Below are positions 23,836 to 37,139 of a DNA stretch of 64,000 nucleotides, in pieces. Below the pieces are notes generated by a model. That model was not told the DNA's origin. It made no database searches and saw only the letters and a program-made list of their open reading frames with translations. The translations under genes and the position numbers were made by a program. The stretch comes from Pseudorasbora parva. Lineage: Eukaryota > Chordata > Actinopteri > Cypriniformes > Gobionidae. Numbering within the stretch: position 1 is the first letter of the stretch; each line of letters starts with the position of its first letter. Location of the stretch: contig NC_090178.1 of assembly GCF_024679245.1 (NCBI RefSeq), positions 4,510,702 to 4,574,701 of the forward strand, given 5' to 3'.

Positions 23836-25130
23836 TGTAAGTATAATCAAAGTTACTTAGTATGTAATTATTTAACTATTTGTATTAATTATATATTGTG
23901 AATAGCTTCATCTACATAAAAAAGTAAAATTAACACTGCTGCCCTTTCTAAATCATTTTGATGTGATTTAAAGAGATGGAAAAACATGTCATGACTTATC
24001 GATCTGCTTTATAGTTTTTATAATTGAGATGATTATCAAGTTGAATTAAGATGCTTCATAATTTAACTTTGCATTATTATTGATACTATTATGAACTGAA
24101 CACTATACCTTCTGTAGAGCTGCTTTATTTGAACTCACTTCATAATTCATTTTTCAGCATTCACACATTCATTAAACTGTGTTGAATCAACAAACTGAGA
24201 TGATGAATAATGACACAATTGTCTCTTTAAATCGGTATGCTTTATTTAAAATGTTGCCATATTAATACTGCTGTTTTCTTGTTTACTTACCAATTAAACG
24301 TCATTATTATTATTTTTTTCCTCGTATGAGTGCAATATGACACCTGCAAATTTTAATGGAACCAGAGCAATTTGATGTTGTTCTTCTTTATATTCAAGCA
24401 CTGTATTTACAGGATATAAGCTGAAAAAATAATAATTTACAGGAATCACAGTCATGTGAAACAATGTGTGAGTGCTGATTCTCTGGCTCTTCAGACAGAA
24501 AACAAGACATGCAGGGGAGTTTAAACGGGTTTGATGTGTCGTTTAAAGACTCAAAGAGAAAAACAGAAGTGTAAACAAGAAGAAGAAAAAACATTCAAAC
24601 ATCAGATATTTTATTCATAACTGCACAATTATAGCACCAAAAAACATGCCTTTATTTGTTTTATAATATGGCTTGAGCATGCAAATAAAATTAGTTGGAT
24701 GAATAAACACTTCTCATTGCACGGCTGATCCACAGTCCTGTTCAGATCCTATAGTAAATAAATTCAATTTTTGTAGAACTGGACTTTATCAAGCATCCAC
24801 TAATATCACACATTTCAGACTGATGAGAGGAATTAGCCTGATATTTCACAGCCTCTGCTTTGAGATTGAAATAAATCATGCATTATTTATTACCATTTCT
24901 TTCTTGTTTGTTTTCATTTTTCCCCTCAAAGTTCTTCAAAAGTTACTTCAAAAGTTCATTTTCTGATGGTAGATGAGACACAACATCACTGTGAAGTTCA
25001 TGGCTATGTTCAGAATAGCTTACTGTAGCTCCGTCCATTACCCAGCATGCTTTGCAGAGCCAGACGAGATAACTTGGCCAGTCAGAAAGAGTAGGCAAGA
25101 TGGGTTTGAGTGCTCTAATAGTAGTACTGT

Positions 25131-25134
<4 letters not shown>
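23836..25134. other. No gene recognised
   Basis: AT-rich, no domain-bearing frame, no clear repeat ends. Confidence 0.4.

Positions 25135-25199
<65 letters not shown>
25135..25199. repeat. (TA)n microsatellite
   Basis: About 32 TA units without interruption. Confidence 0.97.
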
Positions 25200-25202
<3 letters not shown>

Positions 25203-25857
25203 TCTTTATATGAATATCTATAATTTCCCGGATTTTCCTATATATGCAAAAGATCATACGGCATTGAATGCTGCAATGCAATCCGCGCAGTTTGACCTTC
25301 TGTTTTCAGTGTGACAAATGAGCTGTAACTTTTTAAATATCTTTATTAACTCAATATTACATTTGTCAGCTAAAAAGGCTATTTTACACAAAACTAAATT
25401 AAAAATGCATAAAACACAGAGGCACTATAGGAATTATATAGAGCTAGATGAAAGTCAGAGAATCACTTTGCTTTTTACGAGAGAGACGTTTCTCATCAAA
25501 ACAGTTTGAGGTCTATATGCAAATAAAGTTTAAAGATTGCATGCTCATAAATCTAACACTTGTTAATTCAGCTCATGTGGTTAATGCGTTTGCCTCATTA
25601 AATTTTTAATAGATGGATCTGCAAAATATTAATCGGGTGAATCACTGATTGAATAAATGAAAGAGTCTTTTGGCCACACCCACTCTCAGCAAAACCCCGC
25701 CTCCAAAGGCATTTCAGCCAATCCTGAGCCTACAAACATTATCCACATTTCTGTCAAGTAGCAGCATATTATAGTAGTTATATCTGGAGGGGATACTTGT
25801 TTTTAATGACCCTGCAAGTTTGATTAAAATAAGAGGAACATTTTTTTATTTGTTTAA
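25200..25857. other. No gene; short repeat fragment
   Basis: 25670-25740 (GGCCACACCCACTCTCAGCA, then CCCCGCCTCC) resembles part of a dispersed DNA element. The rest is AT-rich. Confidence 0.35.
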
Positions 25858-26215
25858 AGGTGTGGTAGATTGTGATTGAACATTTTTAAGTTTACCTCTG
25901 GGATGTTGCTGATTGAGCATAAACAACATCTGGAAAGTTACTAATCTCAAATTACAAAAGCAAAGGTAGACATTTACTTTTACAGAAATCAATTTTTAAC
26001 CGGCTGGTAGGGACTACAATGAGCTTCTTCACGGGATAGTGACATCATAAACTCTAAAATTTACATAAGCCCCGCCCCCGGGAACATTGAGAAGAGGAAG
26101 AGCTGCTGTAGTCGAGCACATTTGGGAGTTGCTCGAGCTGTTGTCCATCTGTCACATTTATTGATACAGTACAAAAACAAACGCAATAGCACGTCATAAA
26201 GCAAGATGACAACAT

Positions 26216-28258
26216 CAGAGTTTCCGCTAGAAAAAAATGGTGCCGGTCAAAGTGACCGGCAGAGGTTTCGTTTTCCGGACATTTTGATGATATGCCGGTC
26301 AAAAACTCCTGAAAGCAGTTCATGTAACTTTAAAAAAATGACATAATCAGACTGTATATGCAACATGTTTATTAGCCTAACTTTCAAATAGACGGAAAAA
26401 AAAACATGAACGTCCGATTGGCGTCAATCAACCAATTTTTTTAACTCATATGCGTAATTTGCGGGTGGGACAGGTGGGACATGTCCCCACCACTTTTTTT
26501 AAAACATCTTGCTTCACGGATTAACCTAACTAATACAAAACATCTCTGGTTAACTAGAAGAGTATCATTTCATTCGTTTGTTAAATAAGAGGCGATCTGG
26601 CGCTCGTTGCCGCTGTTATCAGTGACGCAGATTTCTCTCGCGGCTCATGCAGTCTCCACACAGACGAGCGCTTTAATCTAACGCTTAACGCCGTTGCAGA
26701 GACTTTCTATTTGTTCCAGTCAGATCACGAAACAAAATGCACAAAAACTGTTCCTGCTCTTGATGTACAACCACTGATGGTATTCTGTTTTGATGAGAGA
26801 GAAAATAGGCTACGAGGGCAGATTAGAAACGAGAACTTCTAACAAGTTTAACAGACTAGACCAGTGATTAAGCAAAGTGTGCAAATCTATTTGCCTTTAT
26901 TCACGTAAAAAAACTTGGCACAACACTATTGTAAACTCAGTATGTCTCATTTAGTTGGTAACATTTAAATTGGCCACCGTGTGAAATGACAAAATCATAT
27001 AATAGAATATAACAGTATACTGATAACTGTAAGCAAGCACTACAAGATGTTTTTGAATGCATTAGAGAAAACGACAAAATTACTTATTCACAAATTTCCG
27101 AGTGTGAATAAGTGCTGTTTAAAATGTGCTTGCACCCGATCATATTCAGAAGAAGGTAAAAAAAAAAAAAAATCCCTTAAACTTTAACATCCCGCTCATG
27201 CCCATCGCCGTGATCATCTGTATCCAGCTGGTTGTTTTGTACCGTGTGAGTTCTGAACACTGCACTATGTGCTTAAATCTTTTCTTTTCTACACATATTA
27301 GGCTACATATTCCTCATGTCTGTGAGGCAAGCCTGCTGAGTTTCAGTTTATTTGAGACGCGCTCCAGTTCATGAGGAAAGCGATGGCTTCCGCGACCTAG
27401 TCTACTTATTTATTTCTTATTTATTAAATACATGCAATTAACCGAAGAACCCTTTATTAAAATTAAGAGACAATTTGTACAAAACGAAAGAAAGGCTTTT
27501 TACAAAACAAAACTTAATATTAAACTAAATATAACCACCAAAATCATTTCTGACCCACTTGCATCTTTGCACTTATAGCCTATCATAATCAGATGAAATC
27601 TAAAAATAATATTATAATATTTTAACATAAATATGAAGAAAAAAAACAATGTTTAATGGCTACAGCAAGTAGCCATAGTAAGCTACAGATTTATGTCATG
27701 TCTGAGCTGGATTTGAACGAACATCATTTTACCGGCAGGTTCATGAGCGAGCGCCTGCGGACTATTGAGCTGATCACACCGGCTCCACTCCGCTAATTAG
27801 TCATTACAGGCTCGTTCTCGATGCACGGGCAGGGCCGGTCTCCCGGGTGCATGGGCTCCGGTAGGGTTGGGCTTTATTTTTTTGAGCCGATCTACGCTCT
27901 AGTTCTGGCGAAAAATGTAGTGCTGTGCCGGCCCGTTGTCATAAATTGTTCTCGTGATGGAGCGGTAGTGGAGCGCTCTCGGAGCGAGTAAAAAACACAA
28001 CGCTCCGACTTTTAAAAAAATCGCTCCTCACTCCATTCAAAATCTCGCCACTCCGCTCACATACTCTGCTTCGCAGGCTGTGGAGAATTGCAATCCTCCA
28101 TAGCGCTGTCATGACAGCGAGGGCATCACGTCGCAGGCTTACGGTATCGATAAGAGGCAGTTTTAATCTGACAATTTGACCGAAAAGATTTCATTTTGTC
28201 GGACATTTAATTTTTTTCCCGGCCAATGTCCGGTAATTACCGGACAACAGAAACCCTG
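26216..28258. mobile_element. hAT transposon, non-autonomous, 2.0 kb
   Basis: An exact 8-bp direct duplication GACAACAT flanks it (26208-26215 and 28259-28266). The terminal inverted repeats are CAGAGTTTCCGC and the inverse CAGGGTTTCTGT. Eight-base duplications and CAG-type ends are diagnostic of hAT. The subterminal regions carry repeated CCGGTCA/CCGGACA words (near 26243-26300 and 28195-28250), plausible transposase-binding sites. No transposase exon is recognised; the small frame at 27126-27374 has no domain. Confidence 0.88.
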
Positions 28259-28267
28259 GACAACATC

Positions 28268-28483
28268 AGTTATAACCGTAATTAAACTAAACTATCCCTG
28301 TTCTCTCTTCATCAGCAGATATTATAACCGTAATTAAACTAAACTATCCCTGTTCTTTCTTCATCAGCAGATATTATAACCGTAATTAAACTAAACTATC
28401 CCTGTTCTCTCTTCATCAGCAGATATTATAACCGTAATTAAACTAAACTATCCCTGTTCTCTCTTCATCAGCAGATATTCTCT
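28268..28483. repeat. 52-bp tandem repeat, four copies
   Basis: Successive TTATAACCGTAATTAAACTA starts at 28270, 28322, 28374 and 28426 give a 52-bp period. Units are nearly identical. The related element at 18.3-18.7 kb has a single copy, so the expansion is private to this copy. Confidence 0.9.
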
Positions 28484-28967
28484 GCTCATCTCACAGCAGT
28501 TCCCACATCAACGGTTTAGAGATTATCATGACAGAATATGCTAATCAATGACTGAAGATCGTTAACTCATAAAATCCTTGAATAACCATTTAGAAGCATC
28601 CTGTCTTATTCTACACTTTGTCTTTTCTTCTTAAATCTCTCCATTATTTTCAACTCCGGTTTGAACATAAAAGTCTGTTTCTGATATTTTCAGTTTGTGT
28701 CTGTGTGAGGTAATCGGAGCTGCTAACATGAGCCATTGAAGCTCCGCCCTCCTCTAGGAAGGGGGAGAGGAGTAGCAGCTCATTTGCATTTAAAGGGACA
28801 CACACAAAAATGGTGGGGTTTTGCTCACCCTAAATAAGTGACAAATTTACATGCTATAAAAAAATTATCTGAGGGGTATTTGGAGCTAAAACTTCACATA
28901 CACATTCTGGGGGCATCAGAGACATATTTGACATCTTGTAAAAAGGGGCATTATAGGACACCTTTAA

Positions 28968-30483
28968 AATAATTACATTTATGAGGAAAGAACAAAACAC
29001 TAAACTAGGTTAAGGTACTTAGTACTAAGGTTTTATTTACTATGCAAAACATTTTTTTTATTTTATTTCATTGCGTTATTATCACAAATACAACAATTGA
29101 CTTCAAGCACAACTACGCAATATGATTACAAAATATGAATAACATGGGTGAAGATTTCAATATTCCTATAGCTCAGGCATCAATTTCGGCCACTACTGTG
29201 TGCTATTTTATTAAAATGAACGAATGAAATCTGCCATCCAGAACTTGTTTTTACCCACAATTGTTTTCATGGTTTAGTGGTTTTGCATTTTATTTTGTGA
29301 TTAACTAGAATATCAAACCATGGAGCTTCCAGTCTGACTTTCTGCAGTGATAACAACCGCAACGAACACTCAGCAAAACATTAAAATAACATATTGAAGT
29401 GCATTATTCAATAAAACTCCATGCTTGAAAATTGGACACGCTTTCTGTATATTAGATCCGTCCCTGCCGGGAGCTATGTTATGAAGTAATGTGGACAAAA
29501 TCCCCAGTGATGCACACTATTACACACAATCCATTATCTGTTCTTTGAAACTGGCCGTTTGCAAATGCTAGTTTTTTTGTGTTTCATTAACAGTCCCGTC
29601 ATGCAATGACATCATCACCCGCGGGCACAGACGCTCGGATTCCTGTGCAAATCCGCGGCCAGGCTGCGAGACATCGATACGTCTCTTGTCCGAGAGATGA
29701 GGCGGTAGGAATTGTGATCTCCCAATTGCCCAGCCACACTAAGCCAGGTTCTGAGAGCAGATTAAATGGCCCTCCATCGATCGCTGCCCTTTAATACGCC
29801 TTCGCCTCAAAAGCAAAACCCCAAAATATGCCATGGCGTGGCCTCTCGACGGCTGTCTTATGAGGGCCACTTGGCTGAACGGGTGTGTGAAGCTCATCTG
29901 AGAAAGTCTGCTTCAGCTAATGCAGTCATTGAGGGATGCTCGCGCCTGTGTAAGCGAGCCGCACTCGCAACGCCAAGTGTTTCGTCTCATCCGAGCAAAA
30001 CAAAACCGGCAGAAGGCAGAAGCAAACAACAACAACACAAGTACATCGTGTGGAAGGCAGCCAGCAAGCTCTCTGCGCTCAGAAAGGGTTCTGGAGTGGC
30101 AGCGCTTGTGTTTGAAGTTTTATGGAGAGAATTATGGTGAAGATCAACGTTGAACGCTCAGGGTTCAAATTAATATAAGCTTCGAGAGCTTTATTCTGCT
30201 CTGGATGGCAAAATAACACACTACTCACGTGGAATGAAAATTAAGCACATGTTTTGAGTACATACATGGTACTTCTGTTTCTATAAAGTATGTATGAACA
30301 TTTCAGTATTGCACACAATTGCATTTAAATGCAATACATGAAAGAATTTAAGAACGGCAGGATGTGACATTATCATGCTGCATGTTTAATTCTGGATATC
30401 ATCTTTTTATTTTGCATTTTTAATGCACTTTTAAAAATATTATAACCTAGCAGTATGTATAATAAATGAAGCAAAAAGTGTTG
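28968..30483. other. Single-copy non-coding block
   Basis: 29590-30160 is GC-richer and free of recognisable repeats. Two overlapping open frames (29606-29794, 29766-30140) have no domain and no matching splice context, so I do not call a gene. This is a candidate conserved intronic element. The flanks are AT-rich. Confidence 0.4.
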
Positions 30484-32600
30484 GAAATCACAGTACTCTA
30501 GTTTTGGTTCATATTCCTCACATTAGAAATGTAAGGTCAATTTTAGCACATTGCATTGTGGGATAAAGTATTGCACAACACACATTGGGCTCTTTTTTTT
30601 TACAGCATATTTTGAAGAAAAAAAACTGCTTGTTCTGATACTCTATGCATACTGAAAATGTGCTTAGTATTCACATAATGCACCCTATGTACTGCAGAAA
30701 AAGTAAGAGTAGTATGATAGTATGCTCTTCTGCGGTTGAAAATCATGTCTAATGTCACTTCCGGTTCCTGGTCAAGGGAAGAGCATTGCATCGTGGGATG
30801 CAGTATTGAGCACTGCTTTTTACTGCACATCATTTCATGCATACAGACCATTTGTTTAAATATGCTCAGTATGCACCCTGCACTGCCGAAATCATAAAAA
30901 GAATTGTACAATAAAATAATGTCTGATATAACTTCTGGTTAATTCATCATATAGGATATGAAAGGTCAAGCCCAGTGCATTGCTTTGTGGGATCTAGTAT
31001 TGCAAGCATTGAGCTCCTTTTTTTGTTTGTTACTGCACATGGCACATCCTGGTAGCTTCATTTATAGTGAAAACGTGCTTAATATGCACAGTACGTCTCC
31101 TATTTAAAGCTGCATTTTATAGTGTTTCCTATTAGTCGCCATCTCTGTTCGAAATTTGCAATTGCAGTTATTCGCGGAATAATCAACCTTACGTGAGTAG
31201 TGCCTCGGCTCAGCACAGCGCGGAGGAATCCATTGTTTTGAGGAGTGTGTGTGGCGGTCGTTAACTGAGCTGGTGTGTGGATACTGTCATTCACAATCAC
31301 AGATGCTACTTTTTGTAAGCATGACAGACATAAGAATGTCATCTGAACAAGTAAGTAGCTAACATCCACTTTTTTCTGAGTTCTGACCAACTAAGGGGGG
31401 AAAAGCATTGCAATAAATCGCGATGATTAATCTAACGATAGATATCATCAAACCATCAAACCGTGAAAATGATACAGCAGCGTTGTGTGACTACATGTAA
31501 TGTGTATTAGGGCTACCTGTAGTTCAGTTTTTATTTCTGTGCAGTCTAATTTCTAATCGTCATATACCAACACATTAATGTGGAGTAGAGGTGAACTAGC
31601 CTACTCTGCTCCCTCTCATAGCTAGCACAAAATAATTGATATTTACTAGAATGCACATAGCAAAATGAGAGACACAACAAAGAAAACTTAACTGCATGAA
31701 TTAAGTGAACAAGTGTGCTACTGTTACATAGCCTAAGTGAACCATTGAAATGTCTTAGGCCTAATTGTCCAGTTGGGAAAAAAAACCTTCAAAACACAGT
31801 TTTATCCTTGTTTTCACATTGGCCCGGTTGAAGTCTCTTTTTTTCTGTAGCCCCTCCGAAAGTCTTAAGCATTTTACGACGGATGAATCACAGTTGTCAC
31901 TGGTGATTGTAGTTGGACCCTTTTAGGATCTGCGATCAAACGGATAAGTTTAGTTATATCAAGTGCTATGAGAAAAGGCTTTAAACCTCCACCTCCACAT
32001 CCTCACACATACTATATAGATATAGCATACTAACCGGGAAACCTAATTTGTACAGATGTGAAATAATGACGCAACGATATACTCAAATTTCCTGCGGAAA
32101 TCCAACATTAATATAAGCTTACCATTGTAAATTGTGCTAAGGTAAGGATAGTTTTGAACACTGGCTGGGTATGTACTTGCTAAAAAATAGATTTTGGATA
32201 ATTTTTAACCCTCAAGAGTTACAGACTGCAGCTTTAAAGCAGAAAAAGTAAGAGACGTATGATGGTATACTGTCCTGCGGCTAAAAATCGTGCCTCATGT
32301 CACTTCCGCCGCTTCTTTCAGTATATTTGAAATGAAAGGTCAAGTGAAGAGCATTGCATTGTGGGATGCAGGCAATGAGCAGTTTTTTTTTTTTTTTTTT
32401 TTTTTACAGCACATGATTTCATGCATATAGGAAAGTTGCTTAGTATGCACTACAGAAGTCGTAAGAATTGTAAGAAAACATCATCAAAATCAAAACTGGT
32501 AATGGAAGGTCAAGTGAAGAGCTTTGCATTGTGGGATGCAGTATTGCACAGATCATGCTCTGAACTGTTGTGCAGGAATAGTTAAAGCGGTATAGTGTGC
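30484..32600. repeat. Degenerate direct repeats, about five copies
   Basis: The core ATTGCATTGTGGGATGCAGTA recurs in variants near 30551, 30785, 30978, 32352 and 32524. It is usually preceded by CACTTCCGG-type text and followed by TACTGCACAT and ATGCTTAGTATGCAC-like text. Spacing is irregular (about 170-245 bp once the nested element is removed). A TTAA element (31108-32233) split the run. A poly-T tract sits at 32383-32405. Confidence 0.7.
31108..32233. mobile_element. TTAA-type element, family D
   Basis: TTAA flanks at 31104-31107 and 32234-32237, with ends AGCTGCA and TGCAGCT. The 1126-bp element has no recognised gene. The right end GAGTTACAGACTGCAGCT resembles the small element at 61833-62155. 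The sequence on either side rejoins into the surrounding direct repeat, confirming both boundaries. Confidence 0.8.
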
Positions 32601-32720
32601 TATTCTGAAGTCTCTTTGGTTTTTTTTAATTCTCTTGCATGTTCTTTTCTCGCTGTGTCTTACCGCAGCCTGACAGCGTCCCGCTGCTGCATGCTCCTCA
32701 CCCCTCCCTTCAGCCCTGGA

Positions 32721-32836
<116 letters not shown>

Positions 32837-34066
32837 CTAAGCAGGTGTTGGTTGGTTTCTCGTCCCTGAGGTAACACAGGTTTTGTTCTTAGTGCCAGTG
32901 CTGAATTATACTGACAGAGCAGACTCCTGGGTTGCAGCCCGCCTAACCTCGGCCTCCGGCCCTCTCGCGTCCCCGTCTCTCCTCCTTAAGGAGCGCTCCT
33001 CAGCGGCTCCGTGGGCTGTGCCAGATGCCCAGAGCAGGCCGCCTCCGCCCACGCTCTCTCCCCCCGTCTGTGACATGGCATTGCACAGACACACACGGTG
33101 CATTCAGAATGAGCGTGCCATGCTCTGCATCAGTGTCAGGAAAATAATTCTGAACGAACGTTTCATTTATCAATGTCAGAGAGAAGATGCTAGCAGAAGA
33201 CCCACTGGGACGTGTATAATCTGCCTCAGGAAGTGATGTAATGACCAAGAGGTGTGGAAAATGTTGCAACTGTTTATATTTTTATTTTTATTACAAGCGT
33301 TTATAAATGATTTGCAAAATAATTTGTTTTGTACAGTTTTTTTAATGTTATTATTTATTTTAAGATGATGAAGAATAGTGATGAAGTAATAACATTAATG
33401 AGTTTGTTTATGAGGCTGCATTCTTCATAATACTTCACAATAGATTTAAAAAATCATAATAATAATTAAGTTAAATAACATTTTTAAATAAAATAAATGC
33501 ACTCAGTCTGAATAGTTTTCATGTGATATTTTTACTATTTATTTATTTATTACTCCTTTTTTTCATAGCACATACTTTAGTAATCATCATAAGTGAGGTA
33601 CCATTTGAAAGCTTACAAACTCAAACCCCAAACTGAAAATTGAATGTTGTGCTACCATGGAAACGGTACTCAAAATTCTTTTAGCAGGCTCCTCCCCTAA
33701 TGGGCGGTGTCATGTTTCATATTAAATAATTTATTTGAACTACTTTATAATCAAAACCTTTTCTAATATTGATGCATATCGTCGAAAAGGTCTTTCTCTA
33801 AATGTTTTGTGCTAGAAGTGAAATTTGGATAGAAGTGTATGTTGCAGAAGAACGCATAAAAAAATGAAATGAAATGTGGATGACACCCGGTGGCTATTTA
33901 TGGTACAGCGCCTAAACAAAATCTCATGGGTACTTTAATTTTTGTGATATAAACTTCAAATTTGGAATACAACTTGGTTAGACACATGGCTCTAATTATA
34001 TAGTAATTTTAAAGTAATAATTATTTTTGTAAAAAATAAATAAAATAAATATATATATATATAATA
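32837..34066. other. No gene recognised
   Basis: 32880-33240 is GC-rich and looks single-copy. The overlapping frames on both strands (32883-33236, 32906-33269) have no domain. 33250-34060 is AT-rich and ends in a (TA)n run just before the Tc1 element. Confidence 0.4.
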
Positions 34067-35711
34067 CAGTCCCTGACAAAAGTCTTGTCGCTTGTGTACA
34101 AATTGACCTAAAGTGCCGCTGAAATATATTTCTAATCAAGATTTTTTTACAAGAAATGGCTCATTTTAATCCCACCAGCTTTTGTGATAATGTTTCAGTG
34201 AAAAACTAAACTTTCAAAAAGTATTCTAATATTCACAGCTTGGTAAAGCCCATTGAGTCAATTTTTGCAAAGACATAAGTGTTGTCACCTTGTCATATGA
34301 GCTTCACCTGTGACTAATAATGGATCAATTAGGTCTCAAGTGTGTATAAAAAGAACCCCAGTACGCTAGACCTTCACATCAACTGCAACTAGACCTCTGC
34401 AAACATGCCTAAGATTCACCCTGAGACTAAAGTTTTGATTATCAAGAGGCTGAAGACCAGATCCACTGCTGATGTGGCAGACACCTTCAATGTTTCTCAG
34501 CGTCAAGTACAGAGGATAAAAAAAAGATTTGAAGAGACTGGAGACGTTTTTGACAAGCCCAGTTCAGACAGACCCCACAAGACAACTGCTCGAGAGGACC
34601 GTTTGTTGGCTCGAAAATCCAAGGCCAGCCCATTTTCCACTTCAGCAGAGCTCCACGAGACCTGGTCACCTGAAGTCCCTGTGTCAACCAGAACAGTTTT
34701 TGTCTCGAAATGGCCTCTATGGTCGAATCAGTGCCCAGAAGCCAGCACTAAACAAAAGACAATTGAAAAACCGTGTGGCATTTGCCAAGGCCCACAGCCT
34801 GCTAAAAGGATGGACGCTGGAAAAGTGGCAGAAGGTGGATTTTTCAGATGAATCTTCTGTTTACACCACAGATGAATTACACCACAGTCGCCGCAAATAT
34901 TGCAGGAGACCTACTGGAGCCAAAATGGATCCGAGATTCACCCAGAAAACAGTGAAGTTTGGTGGCGGAAAAATCAAGGTGTGGGGTTACATCCAGTATG
35001 GGGGTGTGCGAGAGATCTGCAGGGTGGAAGGCAACATCAATAGTCTAAAATACCAAGAAATCTTAGCTACCTCTTATATTCCCAACCATAAAAGAGGCCA
35101 AATTCTGAAGCAGGACGGTGCTCCATCGCATACTTCCATCTCCACATCAAAGTTCCTCAAGGCGAAGAAGATCAAGATGCTCCAGGATTGGCCAGCCCAG
35201 TCACCAGACATGAACATCATTGAGCATATGTGGGGTAGGATGAAAGAGGACGCATGGAAGACGAAACCAAAGAATATTGATTAACTCTGGGAGGCATGCA
35301 AGACTGCTTTCTTAGCTATTCCTGATGACTTCATCAATAAATTGTATGAATCCTTGCCAAACCGCATGGATGCAGTCCTTCAAGCTCATGGAAGTCATAC
35401 AAGATATTACATTTGGATCTCACAGCACCACAACTTAATTTGCTGACATATTTTTGTATTTGCAGTAAATTTGTTCAATTTCTGTATAGGCGACAAAACT
35501 TTTGTCTTGCCAAAATTTGATCTTTCTGTCTTGATTAAATGATAAATATTTTTTCTGTGAAAATTATTTATTTCAGTGCATTAAACATCATTTGGGAGGG
35601 TTTTAGCTTTTCATATGAGCTATTTCTAACACCAATTAATTAATTAAAAGTCAGGTTAATATCAGGTAATTCTAGAAAATAGATAAGCGACAAGACTTTT
35701 GTCAGGGACTG
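34067..35711 (+). mobile_element. Tc1-like transposon with DD35E transposase, decayed
   Basis: Bounded by TA at 34065-34066 and 35712-35713. The ends CAGTCCCTGACAAAAGTCTT are identical for about 27 bp. A second copy of the motif (GACAAAACTTTTGTCTTG near 35490) sits inside the right arm, an inner direct repeat like those of other IR/DR elements. The element is 1645 bp. Confidence 0.9.
34405..35433 (+). pseudogene. Tc1-like DD35E transposase pseudogene
   Basis: The N-terminal half (from MPKIHPETK at 34405) carries a helix-turn-helix of the NVSQRQVQRIKKRF type. The C-terminal half is in another frame and shows catalytic Asp in VDFSDES, Asp in KQDGAPSHTS and Glu in SPDMNIIEHMW, with 35 residues between the last two. 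One frameshift lies near 34700, and a TAA stop at 35282-35284 follows KPKNID, after which the frame stays open for about 45 more recognisable residues. An extra VYTT-like insertion may follow the first Asp. The gene is dead but young, since both lesions are small and the catalytic triad survives. DD35E spacing separates it from the DD34E copy at 7942. Confidence 0.88.
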
Positions 35712-35724
35712 TATATACATTTAA

Positions 35725-35926
35725 AGGGATAACCTTTGTCCCAAACCTGTATGAGGGAGAAAAAAATGACTTTGGTAGTCAATGGTTGCTCTATCTGCTT
35801 TGTTACAAACATTCTTCAAAATATCTTCTTTTGTGTTCAGCAGAACAAAGAAACTCATACAGGTTTGGAACAACTTGAGGGTGAGTAAATGATGACAGAA
35901 TTTTCATTTTTGGGTGAACTGTCTCT
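35725..35926. mobile_element. Small TTAA MITE
   Basis: TTAA at 35721-35724 and 35927-35930. The ends AGGGATAAC and GAACTGTCTCT belong to the same family as the 17-2473 element (CATTTTTGGGTGAACT near 35905). The 202-bp copy is non-coding and looks internally deleted near its left end. Confidence 0.75.
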
Positions 35927-35930
35927 TTAA

Positions 35931-37139
35931 TGAGCATCAATTTTATAATGCTTGCCTAAATACTTATTTACCAGAACATGGAGAAAAAAATATTGCATAA
36001 TCATTCTGAATGCTTGCCACTACTCTGTAGCATTTCCTACTTTTAGACAGCAAGTTTTTCCTCCAAAACAGCAATTGGAAGGCATGAGTCATTAATAAGC
36101 TCGTTCCGTTGTGATACACCGCAGCGCTTGTGCAGCATACAGAAATTAAACAAAAAGGCAAATGAGATCTAAATGCCAGCACGAGCACGAATGTGCATTT
36201 GCTCAAACATTCAATTTGCGTTTTCAGCATTTTGCTTTATCTAATGGCTGGAGAAAAGCCTCTCGTTTTGCTCTGCTTCATTTTTCATGTGCATGGGCAA
36301 CGTGACTTGGCATGTTGACTTTAAAACACTGTGACAAATCCGTCAAAATGACCCACATGCGTTTGCACGGTATACCGCGGAGCCTGGACTTTTGGCTGGA
36401 GTATGTGAGGTTTTCTGCGAGGCAAGTAACAGTTTAACTACTGTATTGATCTCAGAGTGCTGTGGGGTTTGGGCTTTTATCCAAGTTAGAAATGGGGGTA
36501 AAACGGACATGTCTTATGGGACGTGGGCCTGCGTTGACAGAGCTGCAAGGTTCGATGGTAAAGATCTCTGCTGGAGTTCATCGAGCCGATGCGATCTCTC
36601 TCTCGTGGTGGAGCAGTATATCGACGGATACGTGGAGAGGTAATTTCGTCCGGAGAATTGAGCAGTTTGCAAGCATTATGAACAGAAGAAGAGTGGTAAA
36701 ACGCTGAGTGTTTTATGCGTCACCGGTGTGTGATCAGTGTTTACTGTGCGGCGGGTTTAAGCACAATATAGCCTAGTAGGCTACACGTGTAATCAATACA
36801 AAACTGTGTATAAAATGAGGTACAAAATCCCTTAATCTGTTTGCAAACGAAGCCAAATCTGTATCTCATGACACCAGCTAAGTCAATACACGATGTGAAC
36901 TAAGTGGAATTAATGATCCGTTTAAACAGATTCAGCCCATGAACTACTCCAACCTCTTTTGCATACTTGAAAGAAGTTAAAGTTCCCATAGATCACAATG
37001 TATTCTTGTTTTTGCTGGTCTAGGTGGTCACTAGCTGGTCAACCAGAAAATCAAACCACATCGATCATGATAAACAACGTGGTGCTACTGTAGTGAGCAA
37101 CTTTAGAGTTTATCTATCTTTCTTTTGTTTTTGTTTGTA
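35931..37139. other. No gene recognised
   Basis: 36360-36720 has overlapping open frames (36392-36643, 36462-36707) without a domain. The rest is AT-rich single-copy-looking DNA. Confidence 0.35.

Larger units (their letters stand above)
25858..28963. mobile_element. TTAA-type element, family B, split by a hAT
   Basis: Flanked by TTAA at 25854-25857 and 28964-28967, with ends AGGTGTGG and ATAGGACACCT pairing over about seven bases. Removing the nested hAT at 26216-28258 leaves about 1.06 kb. The part from 28738 to the right end matches the element ending at 18709. A four-copy 52-bp tandem repeat lies just after the hAT. No transposase is recognised. Confidence 0.68.

Noticed and set aside
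29606..30153. Overlapping open frames of 62-124 codons
   Set aside because: Different frames of the same block, no domain and no donor/acceptor arrangement that fits an exon.
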